Shown in pieces: positions 1 to 8,547 of a stretch of 48,566 nucleotides of DNA. The notes under the pieces were generated by a model. It had not been told where the DNA came from and did no database searches. It worked only from the letters and a program-made list of their open reading frames with translations. Position numbers and translations under genes: made by a program. Numbering within the stretch: position 1 is the stretch's first letter; each line of letters starts with the position of its first letter. This stretch comes from Acidobacteria bacterium Ga0077553 (lineage in GTDB: Bacteria > Acidobacteriota > Terriglobia > Bryobacterales > Bryobacteraceae), in assembly GCA_001464575.1 (NCBI GenBank), contig LNFE01000270.1, positions 1-48,566 of the forward strand. The letters run 5' to 3'.

Positions 1-271
1 TGATCACGCCATGCACGAGCATCGAATAAAGACCGGACTTCTTTTCATTGCCCGAAGTCGCGCCCCAGATGTCCTTCACCATCACTGGCTTCGAGGTCAC
101 CTCAAGCGGGGGAAGCTGCGGCGGCTGGAACAGGTCCTTAATGTTCTGGACAAACTGCTCGCGCCACGAAACCTCAGGGGTAAGAAGCCGCGCCAGATGG
201 TCGTCTTGAACAAAAGACGGAGAGACAGCGCGATTGTTGTCTGTCGGCGGTGGAGTTGGAATGGTCGCCAT
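1..271 (-). CDS. Energy transducer TonB, N-terminal part (cut by window edge)
   Basis: Only the first 90 codons lie in the window; the gene runs off the left edge. The start is the ATG at 271, preceded on the minus strand by an AGGA-type ribosome site about 10 bases upstream. The visible part is a proline-rich cytoplasmic N-terminus, then a stretch with the motif MVKDIWG (about residues 64-70) and the beginning of a hydrophobic segment (LYSMLVHGV). This layout is typical of acidobacterial TonB-family proteins, whose single membrane helix follows directly. TonB couples proton motive force to outer membrane receptors such as the one at 39063-41945. The assignment is by pattern recall only, since the diagnostic C-terminal TonB domain is outside the window. 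Confidence 0.6.
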   Translation of the reverse strand, partial: MATIPTPPPTDNNRAVSPSFVQDDHLARLLTPEVSWREQFVQNIKDLFQPPQLPPLEVTSKPVMVKDIWGATSGNEKKSGLYSMLVHGVI

Positions 272-377
272 CGTTACTTTATCCTGTCCCCTTGCAACTC
301 TAGACGATTGACAAGCAAGCAAGGTTGCAGTTTTCAGAAGGAAACACCTTACCCGCTATGAAAAAGTGTATCACGCG

Positions 378-2390
378 CTAGTGCAACAGCCCGGACCGTT
401 GCAGCAGGGCCTGCGGGTCGGGATCCCGGCCCATGAAATTGCGGTAGAGCTGCGCCGGATCTTCGCTGTCGCCCTTGGCTAGAATCTGCTGCCGGAAGTC
501 CCGGCCCGCCTCCGAATTGAATACTCCCTCCACTCGGAACCGGCTGAAAGCGTCGGCATCGAGCACCTCGGCCCACTTGTAGGAGTAGTAGCCGCCGGCG
601 TAACCCACTGGATTTGCAAACAGATGCGTAAACGAATTGATCATGGCGTGTTCGGCCGGCAGCGGGGCGGCGGAGAACTGGGCCAACAGGTTTCGGCTGA
701 AGGCGACGACATCGCCGTCGGTCTCCGGACTATAGGTTGTGTGAAGCGCCAGATCGACCATCCCGAAGCTCAACTGCCGCATTTGAGCATTAGCGGCTCG
801 GAAGGTCCGGGCACGTTTCATTTTGTTAAATAAATCTTCGGGGATCACCGAGCCGGTCTCGAAGTGACGCGCGAACAGGTCGAGCGCCTCCCGCTCCCAG
901 CACCAGTTCTCCATGATCTGGCTGGGCAACTCGACGAAATCCCAAGCGACGTTGGTGCCCGCCATGCTTCGGAGCGGTACCCGCGTTAAACAATGATGCA
1001 GCAGATGGCCGAACTCATGGAAGATGGTTTCGACGTCACGGTGCGTCAACAACGCGGGCTGGCCGCCGAGGGGCGGGGTGAGGTTGCCGCAGACGAGGCC
1101 GAGGTGCGGGTCCCAGCCGTCGCCACGGGGCAGGCCGGTGAGGAAGGAGTCCATCCACGCGCCGCCGCGCTTGTTTTCGCGGGGGTAGAAATCGGAATAG
1201 AAGTTGCCCAGGTGGTTTCCCGTCGCTTCGTCGCGAATCACGTAGGTCTTCACGTCGTCATGCCACACCGGGACGCCCACGGCTTCCGTAACGACGATGC
1301 CAAACAAGCGGCGGCAGATCTCGAACAGGCCTTCCATCACCTGGGGCAGGGCGAAGTAGGGGCGAAGCTCCTCCTCGTCAAAATCATAGAGCGCCACCCG
1401 CTGCTTCTCCGCCCAATAGGCGATGTCCCAAGCCTCCAGCGGCTGCCCGGCAAAGGCGGCGAGCTGTTCATTTTCGACGGCGAAGAATGGCTTCGTTTTG
1501 TCATGCAGGTCTTCAAGGAACGCTCGCGCTGCGGCGCCCGTCTTGGCCATGCGTTCCACCAGCACGAGGTCGGCAAAGTTCGCAAAGCCCAGTAGCTTGG
1601 CCTTTTCCTGGCGAAGTTCCAGGATTCTCGTCGTCAGGCTCCGGTTGTCATGGTCGCCGGAGGATGCACGCGTCGCGTACGCGCGGTACAGGCTTTCGCG
1701 AACGGCGCGATCGTCAAGGTAGGTCATCACCGCGACATAGCTGGGCTGTTGCAGGGTGAACCGCCAACCGGGCTGGCCCTTGGCTTCGGCGCTCTGGCGC
1801 GCGGCGGCGCGGGCGCTGGGCGGCAGGCCGGCGAGTTGCGCTTCCTCGGTGAGATAGAGTTCGAAGGCGTTCGTCGAGTCGAGCACGTTCTCCGAGTACT
1901 TGGTCGTCAGGTGGGCGAGTTCGACGTCAATCGCTTCCGAGCGCTTCTTGCCGGCTTCGTCGAGTTCGGCGCCGGCGCGACGGAAGGCGTCCATCGTCTT
2001 GGTGAAATTACGCCGGTGGATTCCGGTGAGCGCGGCCGCCTCCGGGGTGGCGGCGAAATCCTTGAGCGCCTGCCAAAGGCTGGCGTTGAGCGGGATGGCC
2101 GAATAAAAAGCGCTAGCTTCGGGCTGAATGGCGTTGAAGGCTTCGCGGAGTTCTTGTGTCGTGGCGACGGTCTCGAGGTGGCGGACGATGCTCAGGGCGA
2201 CGTCGAGCGGTTCGGTCGAATGGTCGAGAGCCAGCAGGGTGTTCTCATAGGTCCGCGGGCTGGGGGTATGGATCACGGCGTCGATGGCGGCCTGCGCGCG
2301 GCTGATGAGTTCGCGAATGCCGGGTACGACGTGCGCGGCCTCAATCTGGTCGAACGGGATGGCAAAAGGGATAGACAGGAGGGGATTCAT
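378..2390 (-). CDS. prlC: Oligopeptidase A, M3 family zinc metallopeptidase
   Basis: A 670-residue cytoplasmic zinc peptidase that degrades short peptides, including cleaved signal peptides. The zinc motif HEFGH sits at residues 458-462 and is followed by a downstream motif ([12 protein letters not shown]) that supplies the third metal ligand, both characteristic of the M3A family. The length matches the usual ~680 residues for PrlC/OpdA. The start at 2390 has a strong GGGGAGAG ribosome site a few bases upstream. It lies 17 bases downstream of the PhyH-type gene on the same strand, so the two may be cotranscribed. No sign of damage. Dipeptidyl carboxypeptidase (Dcp) is a related alternative, but the sequence around the active site reads as oligopeptidase A. 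Confidence 0.92.
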   Translation of the reverse strand: MNPLLSIPFAIPFDQIEAAHVVPGIRELISRAQAAIDAVIHTPSPRTYENTLLALDHSTEPLDVALSIVRHLETVATTQELREAFNAIQPEASAFYSAIPLNASLWQALKDFAATPEAAALTGIHRRNFTKTMDAFRRAGAELDEAGKKRSEAIDVELAHLTTKYSENVLDSTNAFELYLTEEAQLAGLPPSARAAARQSAEAKGQPGWRFTLQQPSYVAVMTYLDDRAVRESLYRAYATRASSGDHDNRSLTTRILELRQEKAKLLGFANFADLVLVERMAKTGAAARAFLEDLHDKTKPFFAVENEQLAAFAGQPLEAWDIAYWAEKQRVALYDFDEEELRPYFALPQVMEGLFEICRRLFGIVVTEAVGVPVWHDDVKTYVIRDEATGNHLGNFYSDFYPRENKRGGAWMDSFLTGLPRGDGWDPHLGLVCGNLTPPLGGQPALLTHRDVETIFHEFGHLLHHCLTRVPLRSMAGTNVAWDFVELPSQIMENWCWEREALDLFARHFETGSVIPEDLFNKMKRARTFRAANAQMRQLSFGMVDLALHTTYSPETDGDVVAFSRNLLAQFSAAPLPAEHAMINSFTHLFANPVGYAGGYYSYKWAEVLDADAFSRFRVEGVFNSEAGRDFRQQILAKGDSEDPAQLYRNFMGRDPDPQALLQRSGLLH

Positions 2391-2407
2391 CGGCTCTCCC
2401 CTTTAGG

Positions 2408-3160
2408 TTAGCGGAGAAAGCCGGACTTGCCGCTGCCGGTCGCGCTCAATTCGTCGTTGCGCGCGTCATCGATGGCAAGAATGCGCCGGAGTTGCGGCGA
2501 AAGCGCGGCGAGCGTTTCCGGGCGGAGCAGCCGCTTCTGGTACTGCTGCTGCGGTTGGTCGCCGCGGACGAAAAAGCCATGGAGCGAACGCCGGGGATGG
2601 GCGGTATGGTTGGCCGTGCCCCCGTGCCAGCAGTGGCTGTTCATCATAATGACGTCCCCGGCGCGGCCGAGCAGGATGGTCTCGCCGGGGTGCGACAAAG
2701 GCGGCAAAACACCGGATTGATGCGAACCGGGCACGGCGCGGGTGGGCCCGTTGTCCGGGGTGAAATCGTCGAGCATCCAAATCGAGTTGAAAACGGAGTT
2801 GCCCTTGTCGTCGGGCAGCAGGCCCATATCGCAGTGGAGCGGCTGGGCCGAATCGGAATGGGGCTCGGCCGCCCGGTAGTTCAGGCTCGAAAGCTTCCAA
2901 TCGGGGCCGAGCACGAGTTCGGCCGCGGCGAGGAGTTCGGGGTGCGAAACCACCCGGCGGAACGTCTCACCCTTGTCGACCAGGTTGGCGAGGCGCTGGG
3001 AGTTTGCCTCCTTCCGGAACTCTACTCCCGCGTTTTCGCCTTCGATTTCCATCCGCTCGGCGACCGCGGCGCGCAGCTCTTCGAGCCAGGTGGGGTCGAT
3101 CAATTGGGGGATGATCGTGTACCCTTGTTCCTGCAACTCCTGAATGTTTTCGGGTGTCAC
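2408..3160 (-). CDS. Phytanoyl-CoA dioxygenase (PhyH) family protein
   Basis: A 250-residue member of the Fe(II)/2-oxoglutarate oxygenase superfamily of the PhyH type. The iron site is visible as the H-x-D motif in QPLHCDMG and the distal histidine in the NSHCWHGGT segment, followed by the 2-oxoglutarate arginine in RRSLHGFF. The substrate cannot be told from sequence. I take the GTG at 3160 as the start (VTPENIQEL...), because the alternative ATG at 3208 adds 16 residues that lie over the divergent glycosyltransferase start. The N-terminal region EQGYTIIPQLI is the usual beginning of the fold. It probably shares a transcript with prlC downstream. Confidence 0.85.
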   Translation of the reverse strand: MTPENIQELQEQGYTIIPQLIDPTWLEELRAAVAERMEIEGENAGVEFRKEANSQRLANLVDKGETFRRVVSHPELLAAAELVLGPDWKLSSLNYRAAEPHSDSAQPLHCDMGLLPDDKGNSVFNSIWMLDDFTPDNGPTRAVPGSHQSGVLPPLSHPGETILLGRAGDVIMMNSHCWHGGTANHTAHPRRSLHGFFVRGDQPQQQYQKRLLRPETLAALSPQLRRILAIDDARNDELSATGSGKSGFLR

Positions 3161-3166
3161 GCCGCG

Positions 3167-3172
3167 ATTGTA
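3167..3172 (-). promoter_or_regulatory. Possible -10 element of the PhyH gene in a 17-base divergent gap
   Basis: Read on the minus strand this is TACAAT, five of six matches to the -10 consensus, only 6 bases before the GTG at 3160, which would give a nearly leaderless transcript. It lies in a short imperfect palindrome (ATTG-N5-CAAT, 3167-3179) shared with the start of the divergent heptosyltransferase gene. No good -35 is visible. Confidence 0.3.
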
Positions 3173-3177
3173 CCGCA

Positions 3178-4209
3178 ATGAAATTTGGCCGAATTCTGAT
3201 CCGCGCAACCAACTGGGTAGGCGATGCCGTGATGGCGGTACCGGCCCTCGAGCAGATACGGGCCCGCTTTCCGGACGCCCATATCGCCATGCTGGCGCGG
3301 CCCTGGGTGAGCGGGCTTTACGACAAGTCGCTGATCGACGAGATTATCCCCTACACGGCGGCCAAAGGTTGGAAAGATGTGCGCGGCAAGTGGGAGTTGG
3401 CCCAGCGGCTCCGGGGGATGCGATTCGATGCGGCGATCCTGCAGCAGAATGCGTTTGAAGCGGCAGCGATTGTCTGGTTGGCGCGCATCCCGGTCCGCAT
3501 CGGATACTGCCGCGACGGGCGAGGGCTGCTGCTGTCGGATCCGATTGCCGTGCCGAAGCCGGGGGAGATTCCGGACCACCAACGCTTCTATTACCTCGAA
3601 ATGCTGCGGCGGGCGGGCGTGATTGAGCAACTGCCCGAGTCCTCCGCCATCCGCCTGCCGGGGATTCCGTATCTGCAAAAGGCGGGCGCCCGGAAGTTGA
3701 CCGGCGCGTGGGTGGGCGTTTCGCCGGGCGCCGCTTACGGAACCGCGAAACGGTGGCTGCCGGAGCGGTTTGCCGAGGCGGGCATCCAGGTTGCCCGTGA
3801 ACTTTCGGCCAGTGTGGCCGTCTTCGGCTCGCCCGACGAAAGTGCGCTCTGCGAGGGGATTGCCGCGCAGGTGCGGGAGGCGGGGGTGAACGCTGTCAGC
3901 TACGCCGGGGAGACGAACCTGGGCGAATTTGTCGAAATGGCGTCGGTGTGCCGGGCGTTCCTGACGAACGACTCAGGCGCGATGCACGTGGCGAGCGCGC
4001 TGGGCGTGCCAACGGTATCGGTGTTCGGCGCCACTGACCATGTGGCGACGGGGCCCACGGGGCCGCTCGCGAAAGTGATCCGGGAAAAGGTGGAGTGCAG
4101 CCCGTGCCTGCTGCGGGAGTGCCCGATCGATCACCGCTGCATGAAGGCCGTGGCGGCGGACCGCGTGGCGGGCGAAGTTTTGGAATTGGTGCAGATCGCG
4201 CGACAATAG
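3178..4209 (+). CDS. waaF: Lipopolysaccharide heptosyltransferase II (GT9 family)
   Basis: A 343-residue glycosyltransferase of family 9 that adds the second heptose to the lipid A inner core from ADP-heptose. Seen in the sequence: N-terminal RILIRATNWVGDAVM, typical of WaaF; the donor-site region with SPGAAYGTAKRW; the acceptor/ADP-binding LTNDSGAMHVA; and the C-terminal cysteine cluster CSPCLLRECPIDHRCM that marks WaaF. The ATG at 3178 is preferred to an upstream in-frame ATG at 3154 because homologues start at MKFGRILIR. It heads a rightward group with the small protein at 4219 and a second GT9 enzyme at 4603, consistent with inner-core biosynthesis. Confidence 0.88.
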   Translation: MKFGRILIRATNWVGDAVMAVPALEQIRARFPDAHIAMLARPWVSGLYDKSLIDEIIPYTAAKGWKDVRGKWELAQRLRGMRFDAAILQQNAFEAAAIVWLARIPVRIGYCRDGRGLLLSDPIAVPKPGEIPDHQRFYYLEMLRRAGVIEQLPESSAIRLPGIPYLQKAGARKLTGAWVGVSPGAAYGTAKRWLPERFAEAGIQVARELSASVAVFGSPDESALCEGIAAQVREAGVNAVSYAGETNLGEFVEMASVCRAFLTNDSGAMHVASALGVPTVSVFGATDHVATGPTGPLAKVIREKVECSPCLLRECPIDHRCMKAVAADRVAGEVLELVQIARQ

Positions 4210-4218
4210 AGGGCTGGC

Positions 4219-4599
4219 ATGGTGGATACCCGGACCAAAATTATTGCGCTCGATGAGATGCGGGAACGTTTGCTTGCGCCGGCCCCGCCGCGGGCGTTGG
4301 TGATCGGCCATTTTGATCCGGTGGTGTACACGAACGTCGAGCGGATGTCGGAGTTGGCGGCCGAGTATGGGCCGTTGGCGGTTTGCATCACCTCGCCGGC
4401 TGATCCGCTGTTGCCGGCGCGGGCGCGGGCGGAATTGGCCGCGGCGCTGGATTGCACGGAGTTCGTCACGATGGCGGACCACGCTGAGACCTCGGTGTTG
4501 ACCGGGATTCCAGGGCTGACGGTGATTGACGAGACGCATGACGATTTGCGGCGCCGGGAGGCGCTGATGGCGCTTGTGCGTGAGCGGCAGAAAGCGTAG
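4219..4599 (+). CDS. Small HldE-C/cytidylyltransferase-like protein lacking the HxGH motif
   Basis: A 126-residue protein placed 9 bases after waaF and 3 bases before the next heptosyltransferase. Its course resembles the nucleotidyltransferase domain of HldE/RfaE: KIIALDEMRERL, then a strand and GHFDP where HldE has GCFD, and later a RAELAAALDC...FVTMAD segment like the RAE-LAAL-x(n)-V region of that family. The catalytic HxGH motif is replaced by YTNVE, so transferase activity is doubtful. It may be a degenerate regulatory or scaffold version of the ADP-heptose-making enzyme. The family link is my inference from motifs and context. Confidence 0.55.
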   Translation: MVDTRTKIIALDEMRERLLAPAPPRALVIGHFDPVVYTNVERMSELAAEYGPLAVCITSPADPLLPARARAELAAALDCTEFVTMADHAETSVLTGIPGLTVIDETHDDLRRREALMALVRERQKA

Positions 4600-4602
4600 G
4601 CA

Positions 4603-5487
4603 GTGGTGCGCGTTCTGGTGATCCGGCTGGGTGCCTTCGGCGACGTATTGCATGCGATGCCCGCGGCGACAGCGCTGGCGCGGTCCGGCATGGACGTTAC
4701 CTGGGTCGTGGAACGGAAGTGGGCCCCGCTGTTGACGGCGTGTCCGTTGCGGACGGTCGAGTTCAACCGCCGGGACTTCGGCGACGTACGGCGCGTGGTG
4801 GGAGAGCTGAGGGCCGCGCGGTTCGCCGTGGCGTACGACTTGCAGGGGTTGATCAAGTCGGCGGTGTTGGGTTGGCTGAGCGGAGCGCCCCGGCGTGTTG
4901 GGTTCGTTTCGTCCTACGTTCGCGAGCGGGCAGCGGGTTGGTTCTACACCGAACGCGTGACGCCGCGAGGGGTCCACGTGGTGGAGCACGAACTGTCGCT
5001 GGTGGGCTTGGCAGGCGGGGAGTTTCCCTTGCCCGAGGGCGAGGCGGTGGAGGGTTTGCCGGAGGGGCCGTTCGTGCTGGCCAGCGACCGGGCCGGATGG
5101 CGCGCCAAGGAGTGGCCGCCGGAGAACTACGCCGCCCTGGCCAAGCGGCTTCCCGTGCCGCTTGTGATGAACCGGCCCGAGTGGAGCTTGTTGCAGCTGA
5201 TTCATGCCACGCGGCGGGCGGCGGCCGTGCTGGGGCTCGATAGCGGGCCCATGCATCTGGCGGCTGCGCTGGGCAAGCCGGGAGTCGCTCTGTTTGGGCC
5301 GACTTCGCCCGAACGGAACGGCCCCTATGGCGGTACCATCACCGTGTTGCGCGCGCCGGACGCCGAGACGACTTACAAACGATCACAGGAGATACCTGCT
5401 TCGATGCGCGCCCTATCGGTGGACGCGGTGTTCGCAGCCTTGGAACGATGCCTCGATACCTCTTCCCGAAACCCTACGCGGATTTAG
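4603..5487 (+). CDS. Heptosyltransferase family glycosyltransferase (GT9, WaaC-like)
   Basis: A 294-residue GT9 enzyme. The N-terminal VLVIRLGAFGDVLHAMPA is the family signature, and the C-terminal half holds the sugar-nucleotide site VLGLDSGPMHLAAALG and LFGPTSPERNGPYG. It starts at GTG 4603 or the adjacent GTG 4606. Together with WaaF upstream it would build the heptose region of the lipopolysaccharide core, so WaaC (heptosyltransferase I) is the most likely role, but other GT9 acceptors are possible. Its last 40 bases overlap the start of the ICMT-like gene, indicating translational coupling. Confidence 0.82.
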   Translation: MVRVLVIRLGAFGDVLHAMPAATALARSGMDVTWVVERKWAPLLTACPLRTVEFNRRDFGDVRRVVGELRAARFAVAYDLQGLIKSAVLGWLSGAPRRVGFVSSYVRERAAGWFYTERVTPRGVHVVEHELSLVGLAGGEFPLPEGEAVEGLPEGPFVLASDRAGWRAKEWPPENYAALAKRLPVPLVMNRPEWSLLQLIHATRRAAAVLGLDSGPMHLAAALGKPGVALFGPTSPERNGPYGGTITVLRAPDAETTYKRSQEIPASMRALSVDAVFAALERCLDTSSRNPTRI

Positions 5488-5999
5488 TGGCGCGTATGCG
5501 GGTGCCCAGCGGGTTCCTGCTGGTGGCTGCCTTTGGTTGGTTCGCGATACCGACCGTGACGTCGCTGCTCTATGGGGTTCCGATCTCCCTGGCGGGTCTG
5601 GCGCTGCGGGCGTGGGCGGCGGGGCACCTCGAAAAGAACCAGAAGCTGGTAGCGAGCGGACCTTACCGGTTCCATCGGAATCCGCTCTATGCCGGGACGT
5701 TGATCACGGCGCTGGGGCTGGCGGTGGCGGCGGGGCGATGGGAGTTGGCGGTGTTGTTCGCGGCGGTGTTTGCGCTTGTCTATCTGCCGGTGATGGAACT
5801 CGAAGAGCAGCATCTGCGCGGCCTGTTTCCGGACTACGCGGCTTATGCCGACCGCGTCCCGCTGCTGTTGCCACGCTTTCCGGGTCTGCCGCATACCGCG
5901 CCGTTCCGCGGGTGGTTGTATCAAAAAAACCGCGAGTATCAGGCGCTGCTCGGCTTCCTGCTGGGTCTGGCTTACCTGACGTGGAAGGCTATGGCTTAA
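5448..5999 (+). CDS. Isoprenylcysteine carboxyl methyltransferase-like membrane protein
   Basis: A 183-residue integral membrane protein of the ICMT/phospholipid methyltransferase (PEMT-like) family. Several hydrophobic segments are visible, and the family signature is ASGPYRFHRNPLYAG (about residues 67-81) followed by an acidic EEQHLRGLFPDYAAY motif that binds S-adenosylmethionine and closes the active site. The start at 5448 overlaps the previous gene by 40 bases; a later ATG at 5496 avoids the overlap but would drop KPYADLVARMRVPSG, which I believe is conserved in relatives. The methyl acceptor is unknown. It converges on the GNAT gene with an 11-base overlap. Confidence 0.8.
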   Translation: MPRYLFPKPYADLVARMRVPSGFLLVAAFGWFAIPTVTSLLYGVPISLAGLALRAWAAGHLEKNQKLVASGPYRFHRNPLYAGTLITALGLAVAAGRWELAVLFAAVFALVYLPVMELEEQHLRGLFPDYAAYADRVPLLLPRFPGLPHTAPFRGWLYQKNREYQALLGFLLGLAYLTWKAMA

Positions 6000-6771
6000 T
6001 CAGCGTGACTTTGGTGTACGCCAAGCGGAACCCGAGTTTTTCGTAGTTGCGCTGGGAGGCGCTGCCGGGTTCGGTGTCGGCGGTTGCGAGGTCGCACCCG
6101 GCACGAGCGGCGAGGGAGAGACGTTCGCGGATGAGTTTCGATTGGAGACCGGCGCGGCGGTAGCGCCGGATGGTGCCGTCGCACTGGAAAAGCGCGAGGC
6201 CTTCGTGGAAGCAAAGTTGCGCTCCGGCAAGCGCTTCGCTTTCATGGCGGACGATGAGGCTTTGGGTTTTCGGCATGCCGTGCAGCGTGCGGCAGAGTTC
6301 CAAAGCGGCCGGGGTGACGACATCGAAGAAGGCTTCGCCGAGGGGTTGGGCCCAGGAATCGGCGTCGGCGGAAAGAGCAATATCCGGGTCCGGCTCCGCG
6401 ACGTCGGCGGCGGAAAGAGGGCGGAACAGAGTGTTTTCGAAGGCGCCGATCTCGTAGCCGCGGCGGGAGAGGTAAGTGAAGATGGCCGCGTCGGCAAACG
6501 GGCTCAGAACGAAGGTGACGGGCGCCATGCGTTCTTCGTAAAACGCCTCTACCTGATCGAGATCGCCTTCGTAGGTAGGGGCGATCATACCGGCGCCCTT
6601 GATCTGCGTGAGCGGCGAGGTCTCGTCGATGAACGCGGCGGTGCCGCTGCCGCAAGGGATGGAGGCGGCAGCGGAGTGGGGGTAAAGCTGGGCGTGGGTC
6701 GTCACGGCCCACTGGGCGATCACCGCGGCGGCCTGTTCGAGCCGCAGCGCGAGCGGGAGATCGGCGTACAT
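5989..6771 (-). CDS. GNAT family N-acetyltransferase
   Basis: A 260-residue protein whose C-terminal ~100 residues form a GNAT domain. The acetyl-CoA motif A region is RRYRRAGLQSKLIRERL (about residues 206-222), followed by ASQRNYEKLGFRLAYT, the usual motif B ending of the fold. The N-terminal half has a weaker resemblance to a second GNAT-like fold, as in two-domain acetyltransferases. The substrate is unknown. It begins 5 bases after slyD on the same strand and is probably translated from that transcript. The 3' end overlaps the convergent ICMT-like gene by 11 bases. Confidence 0.8.
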   Translation of the reverse strand: MYADLPLALRLEQAAAVIAQWAVTTHAQLYPHSAAASIPCGSGTAAFIDETSPLTQIKGAGMIAPTYEGDLDQVEAFYEERMAPVTFVLSPFADAAIFTYLSRRGYEIGAFENTLFRPLSAADVAEPDPDIALSADADSWAQPLGEAFFDVVTPAALELCRTLHGMPKTQSLIVRHESEALAGAQLCFHEGLALFQCDGTIRRYRRAGLQSKLIRERLSLAARAGCDLATADTEPGSASQRNYEKLGFRLAYTKVTLIKP

Positions 6772-6776
6772 GAACG

Positions 6777-7217
6777 TTAGAGGATCAGTTTCGAGGCGAT
6801 GGATTCGAGCTGAATCTTGAACGTGAGCGCCTCGCCGGCGAGCGGATGATTGCCGTCGAGAGTGACCTTGTCTGCGGCGATCGCCACTACGCGGACGAGA
6901 AAGGCCTCGCCGCCGCCGGAGAGCTGGAGTTCCAGGCCCTCTTCGAGCTCCATGTCTTCGGGGAAGCGGTCCCGCTCGACTTCGATGATCATTTCCGGGT
7001 TAGCCGGGCCGTAGGCGTCCTCCGGTTGAATGGTGGTGACGACGGACTGGCCGGGCGAAAGGCCGATGACCGCTGCGTCAAAACCGGGGATGACCTGGCC
7101 GGTGCCGAGAGTGAACTCCAGGGGCTCGCGGCCTTCAGAGGAATCAAAGATGGTGCCGTCAGCGAGAGTGCCTTGATAGTGCACCTTCACCTTGTCGCCG
7201 GCTTGCGCTGTAATCAT
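6777..7217 (-). CDS. slyD: FKBP-type peptidyl-prolyl cis-trans isomerase, SlyD-like
   Basis: A 146-residue cytoplasmic prolyl isomerase and chaperone. The FKBP domain opens with KVKVHYQGTLADGTIFDSS and is interrupted by the insert-in-flap domain (about residues 70-120, with PEDAYGPANPEMI at its entry), which gives SlyD its chaperone activity. The histidine/cysteine-rich metal-binding tail of E. coli SlyD is absent, as in many bacteria, so nickel handling is unlikely. No Shine-Dalgarno is obvious before the ATG at 7217; instead a perfect 19-base palindrome occupies 7221-7239. It lies between the chemoreceptor gene and the GNAT gene. Confidence 0.88.
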   Translation of the reverse strand: MITAQAGDKVKVHYQGTLADGTIFDSSEGREPLEFTLGTGQVIPGFDAAVIGLSPGQSVVTTIQPEDAYGPANPEMIIEVERDRFPEDMELEEGLELQLSGGGEAFLVRVVAIAADKVTLDGNHPLAGEALTFKIQLESIASKLIL

Positions 7218-7220
7218 CGT

Positions 7221-7239
7221 CCGCAGTGTAACACTGCGG
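7221..7239. promoter_or_regulatory. Perfect 9+1+9 palindrome over the slyD ribosome-site position
   Basis: The sequence CCGCAGTGT-A-ACACTGCGG is a perfect inverted repeat with one central base. It fills almost the whole 23-base gap between the chemoreceptor stop (7241) and the slyD start (7217). As RNA it can fold into an 8-bp hairpin with a three-base loop directly where a slyD ribosome site should be; as DNA it could be an operator. Either use is inference. Confidence 0.45.
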
Positions 7240-7240
7240 G

Positions 7241-8533
7241 TTAATGATTCGACAGGGAAACGAGGGCGGCGACGGTTTCGCGCAGGCTGTGATTGGTGCG
7301 CTTCAAGGCTTCGGCGGACTCATTGGCGGCGGCCGCCGAGGCTGCGTTGTCCTGGCTCAGCCGGCCGATCTCACTGACGGCAATCTGCACCGTGTGGATC
7401 TGCCGCAACTGAGCTTCGGACTTCGAGGCGAGTCCGGTAACCTCAGTGGCCATGGAGCCCGACTGGCTCACCGCAGATTCGAGCAGCTTGCGAACCTCGC
7501 TGCTCAGGGAGCGAACGCTCGCCGTTTCCGACAGAACCAGATTCACCTGTTCCTCGGTCTGCTGGGCGGCTTCCGAGGAGCGGAGCGAGAGGGAACGGAC
7601 CTCGTCGGCGACGACGGCGAAGCCGGCGCCCGCCTCGCCAGCCCGGGCGGCTTCGACGGCGGCATTCAGCGCGAGCAGGTTGGTTTGAAAGGAGAAGCTC
7701 TGGACCGTGGCGGCGATGGTGCGGATGGCCTGCCCGGCGGCGACGAGTTGGGTGATGCGATGGTCGAGAACCGCCATCCGCTCGGCCCCCCCGGAGATAG
7801 AGGCGAGCGACTCGCTCGAAAGCTGGTCGGAGCGCTTCGCCGTCGCCGTGATGCCGCCGATGTAGTCGACCTGCTGGTGCAGGGAGGCGCTGCTTTGTTG
7901 GACAGCCGCGGCCTGTTGGTGGACCGCTTTCGAAAGTTGGCCGCTCGAAGCGCAGATGGCAGCGACGTGCTGATTGAGCGCCTCGGCGTTGACCTTGAGT
8001 TGAGCGGTCGCCAGGCCTTCCGCCCTCGTCGATCGGGAGAGCGTTCTGGCGATCATCACGGTCGGGATCGTTTCGGCCACCACGAAGGCGGCGTGCAGGA
8101 GGACGACGGAGAAGGCGGCTTCATAGTCGAACAGGCTGGAAGGCGCGACGAAATAGAAAAGAACGTGGTGGACGGCAATGGTGCCGGCCGCGGCCAGGAC
8201 CGCGATCTCGTCAGCGAGCATCGTCAACACAGCCATGCTGGCGAAAACGTGGAAATGCCACTCGATGCCGCCCTTGCCGGCATGAATGTACAGCGCACTT
8301 GTGAACATGGTGGCCATCGCGAGCACGACAGCCGTCATGCGGGTGTCCGGTGCCTTCCAGCAGGCAACCAGCGGCAACGCGGCGATGGCAATACCAACCG
8401 CCAGGACCGGAAGAAGCGCGACGCCGTGGGAGACCGCGATGATAGCGGCTACCGGCAACTGCGCCAAAAGGATGCCGAGATAACGGCGGTTGGCGGTGCG
8501 GCGGTAGCGAGTTAGGTACTGCTCGGTATTCAT
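7241..8533 (-). CDS. Methyl-accepting chemotaxis protein with histidine-rich membrane sensor
   Basis: A 430-residue chemoreceptor. The C-terminal half is the cytoplasmic signalling coiled coil; its conserved tip is around residue 284 onward ([15 protein letters not shown], then [11 protein letters not shown]). The N-terminal half has about six hydrophobic segments in place of the usual large periplasmic sensor domain. Between them are clustered histidines at residues 84, 93, 95, 122 and 123 ([11 protein letters not shown] and VHHVLF), a pattern recurring in a membrane-embedded sensor type of MCP. No HAMP domain is evident. The ATG at 8533 has a good AAGGGAGC ribosome site. It follows a thioredoxin-like membrane protein by 14 bases, which suggests a shared signal. 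Confidence 0.85.
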   Translation of the reverse strand: MNTEQYLTRYRRTANRRYLGILLAQLPVAAIIAVSHGVALLPVLAVGIAIAALPLVACWKAPDTRMTAVVLAMATMFTSALYIHAGKGGIEWHFHVFASMAVLTMLADEIAVLAAAGTIAVHHVLFYFVAPSSLFDYEAAFSVVLLHAAFVVAETIPTVMIARTLSRSTRAEGLATAQLKVNAEALNQHVAAICASSGQLSKAVHQQAAAVQQSSASLHQQVDYIGGITATAKRSDQLSSESLASISGGAERMAVLDHRITQLVAAGQAIRTIAATVQSFSFQTNLLALNAAVEAARAGEAGAGFAVVADEVRSLSLRSSEAAQQTEEQVNLVLSETASVRSLSSEVRKLLESAVSQSGSMATEVTGLASKSEAQLRQIHTVQIAVSEIGRLSQDNAASAAAANESAEALKRTNHSLRETVAALVSLSNH

Positions 8534-8547
8534 TGGAAAAGCTCCCT

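Noticed and set aside
3973..5256. 427-codon minus-strand frame opposite the heptosyltransferases
   Set aside because: Its product is rich in H, R and P without any recognisable motif, typical of an antisense shadow.
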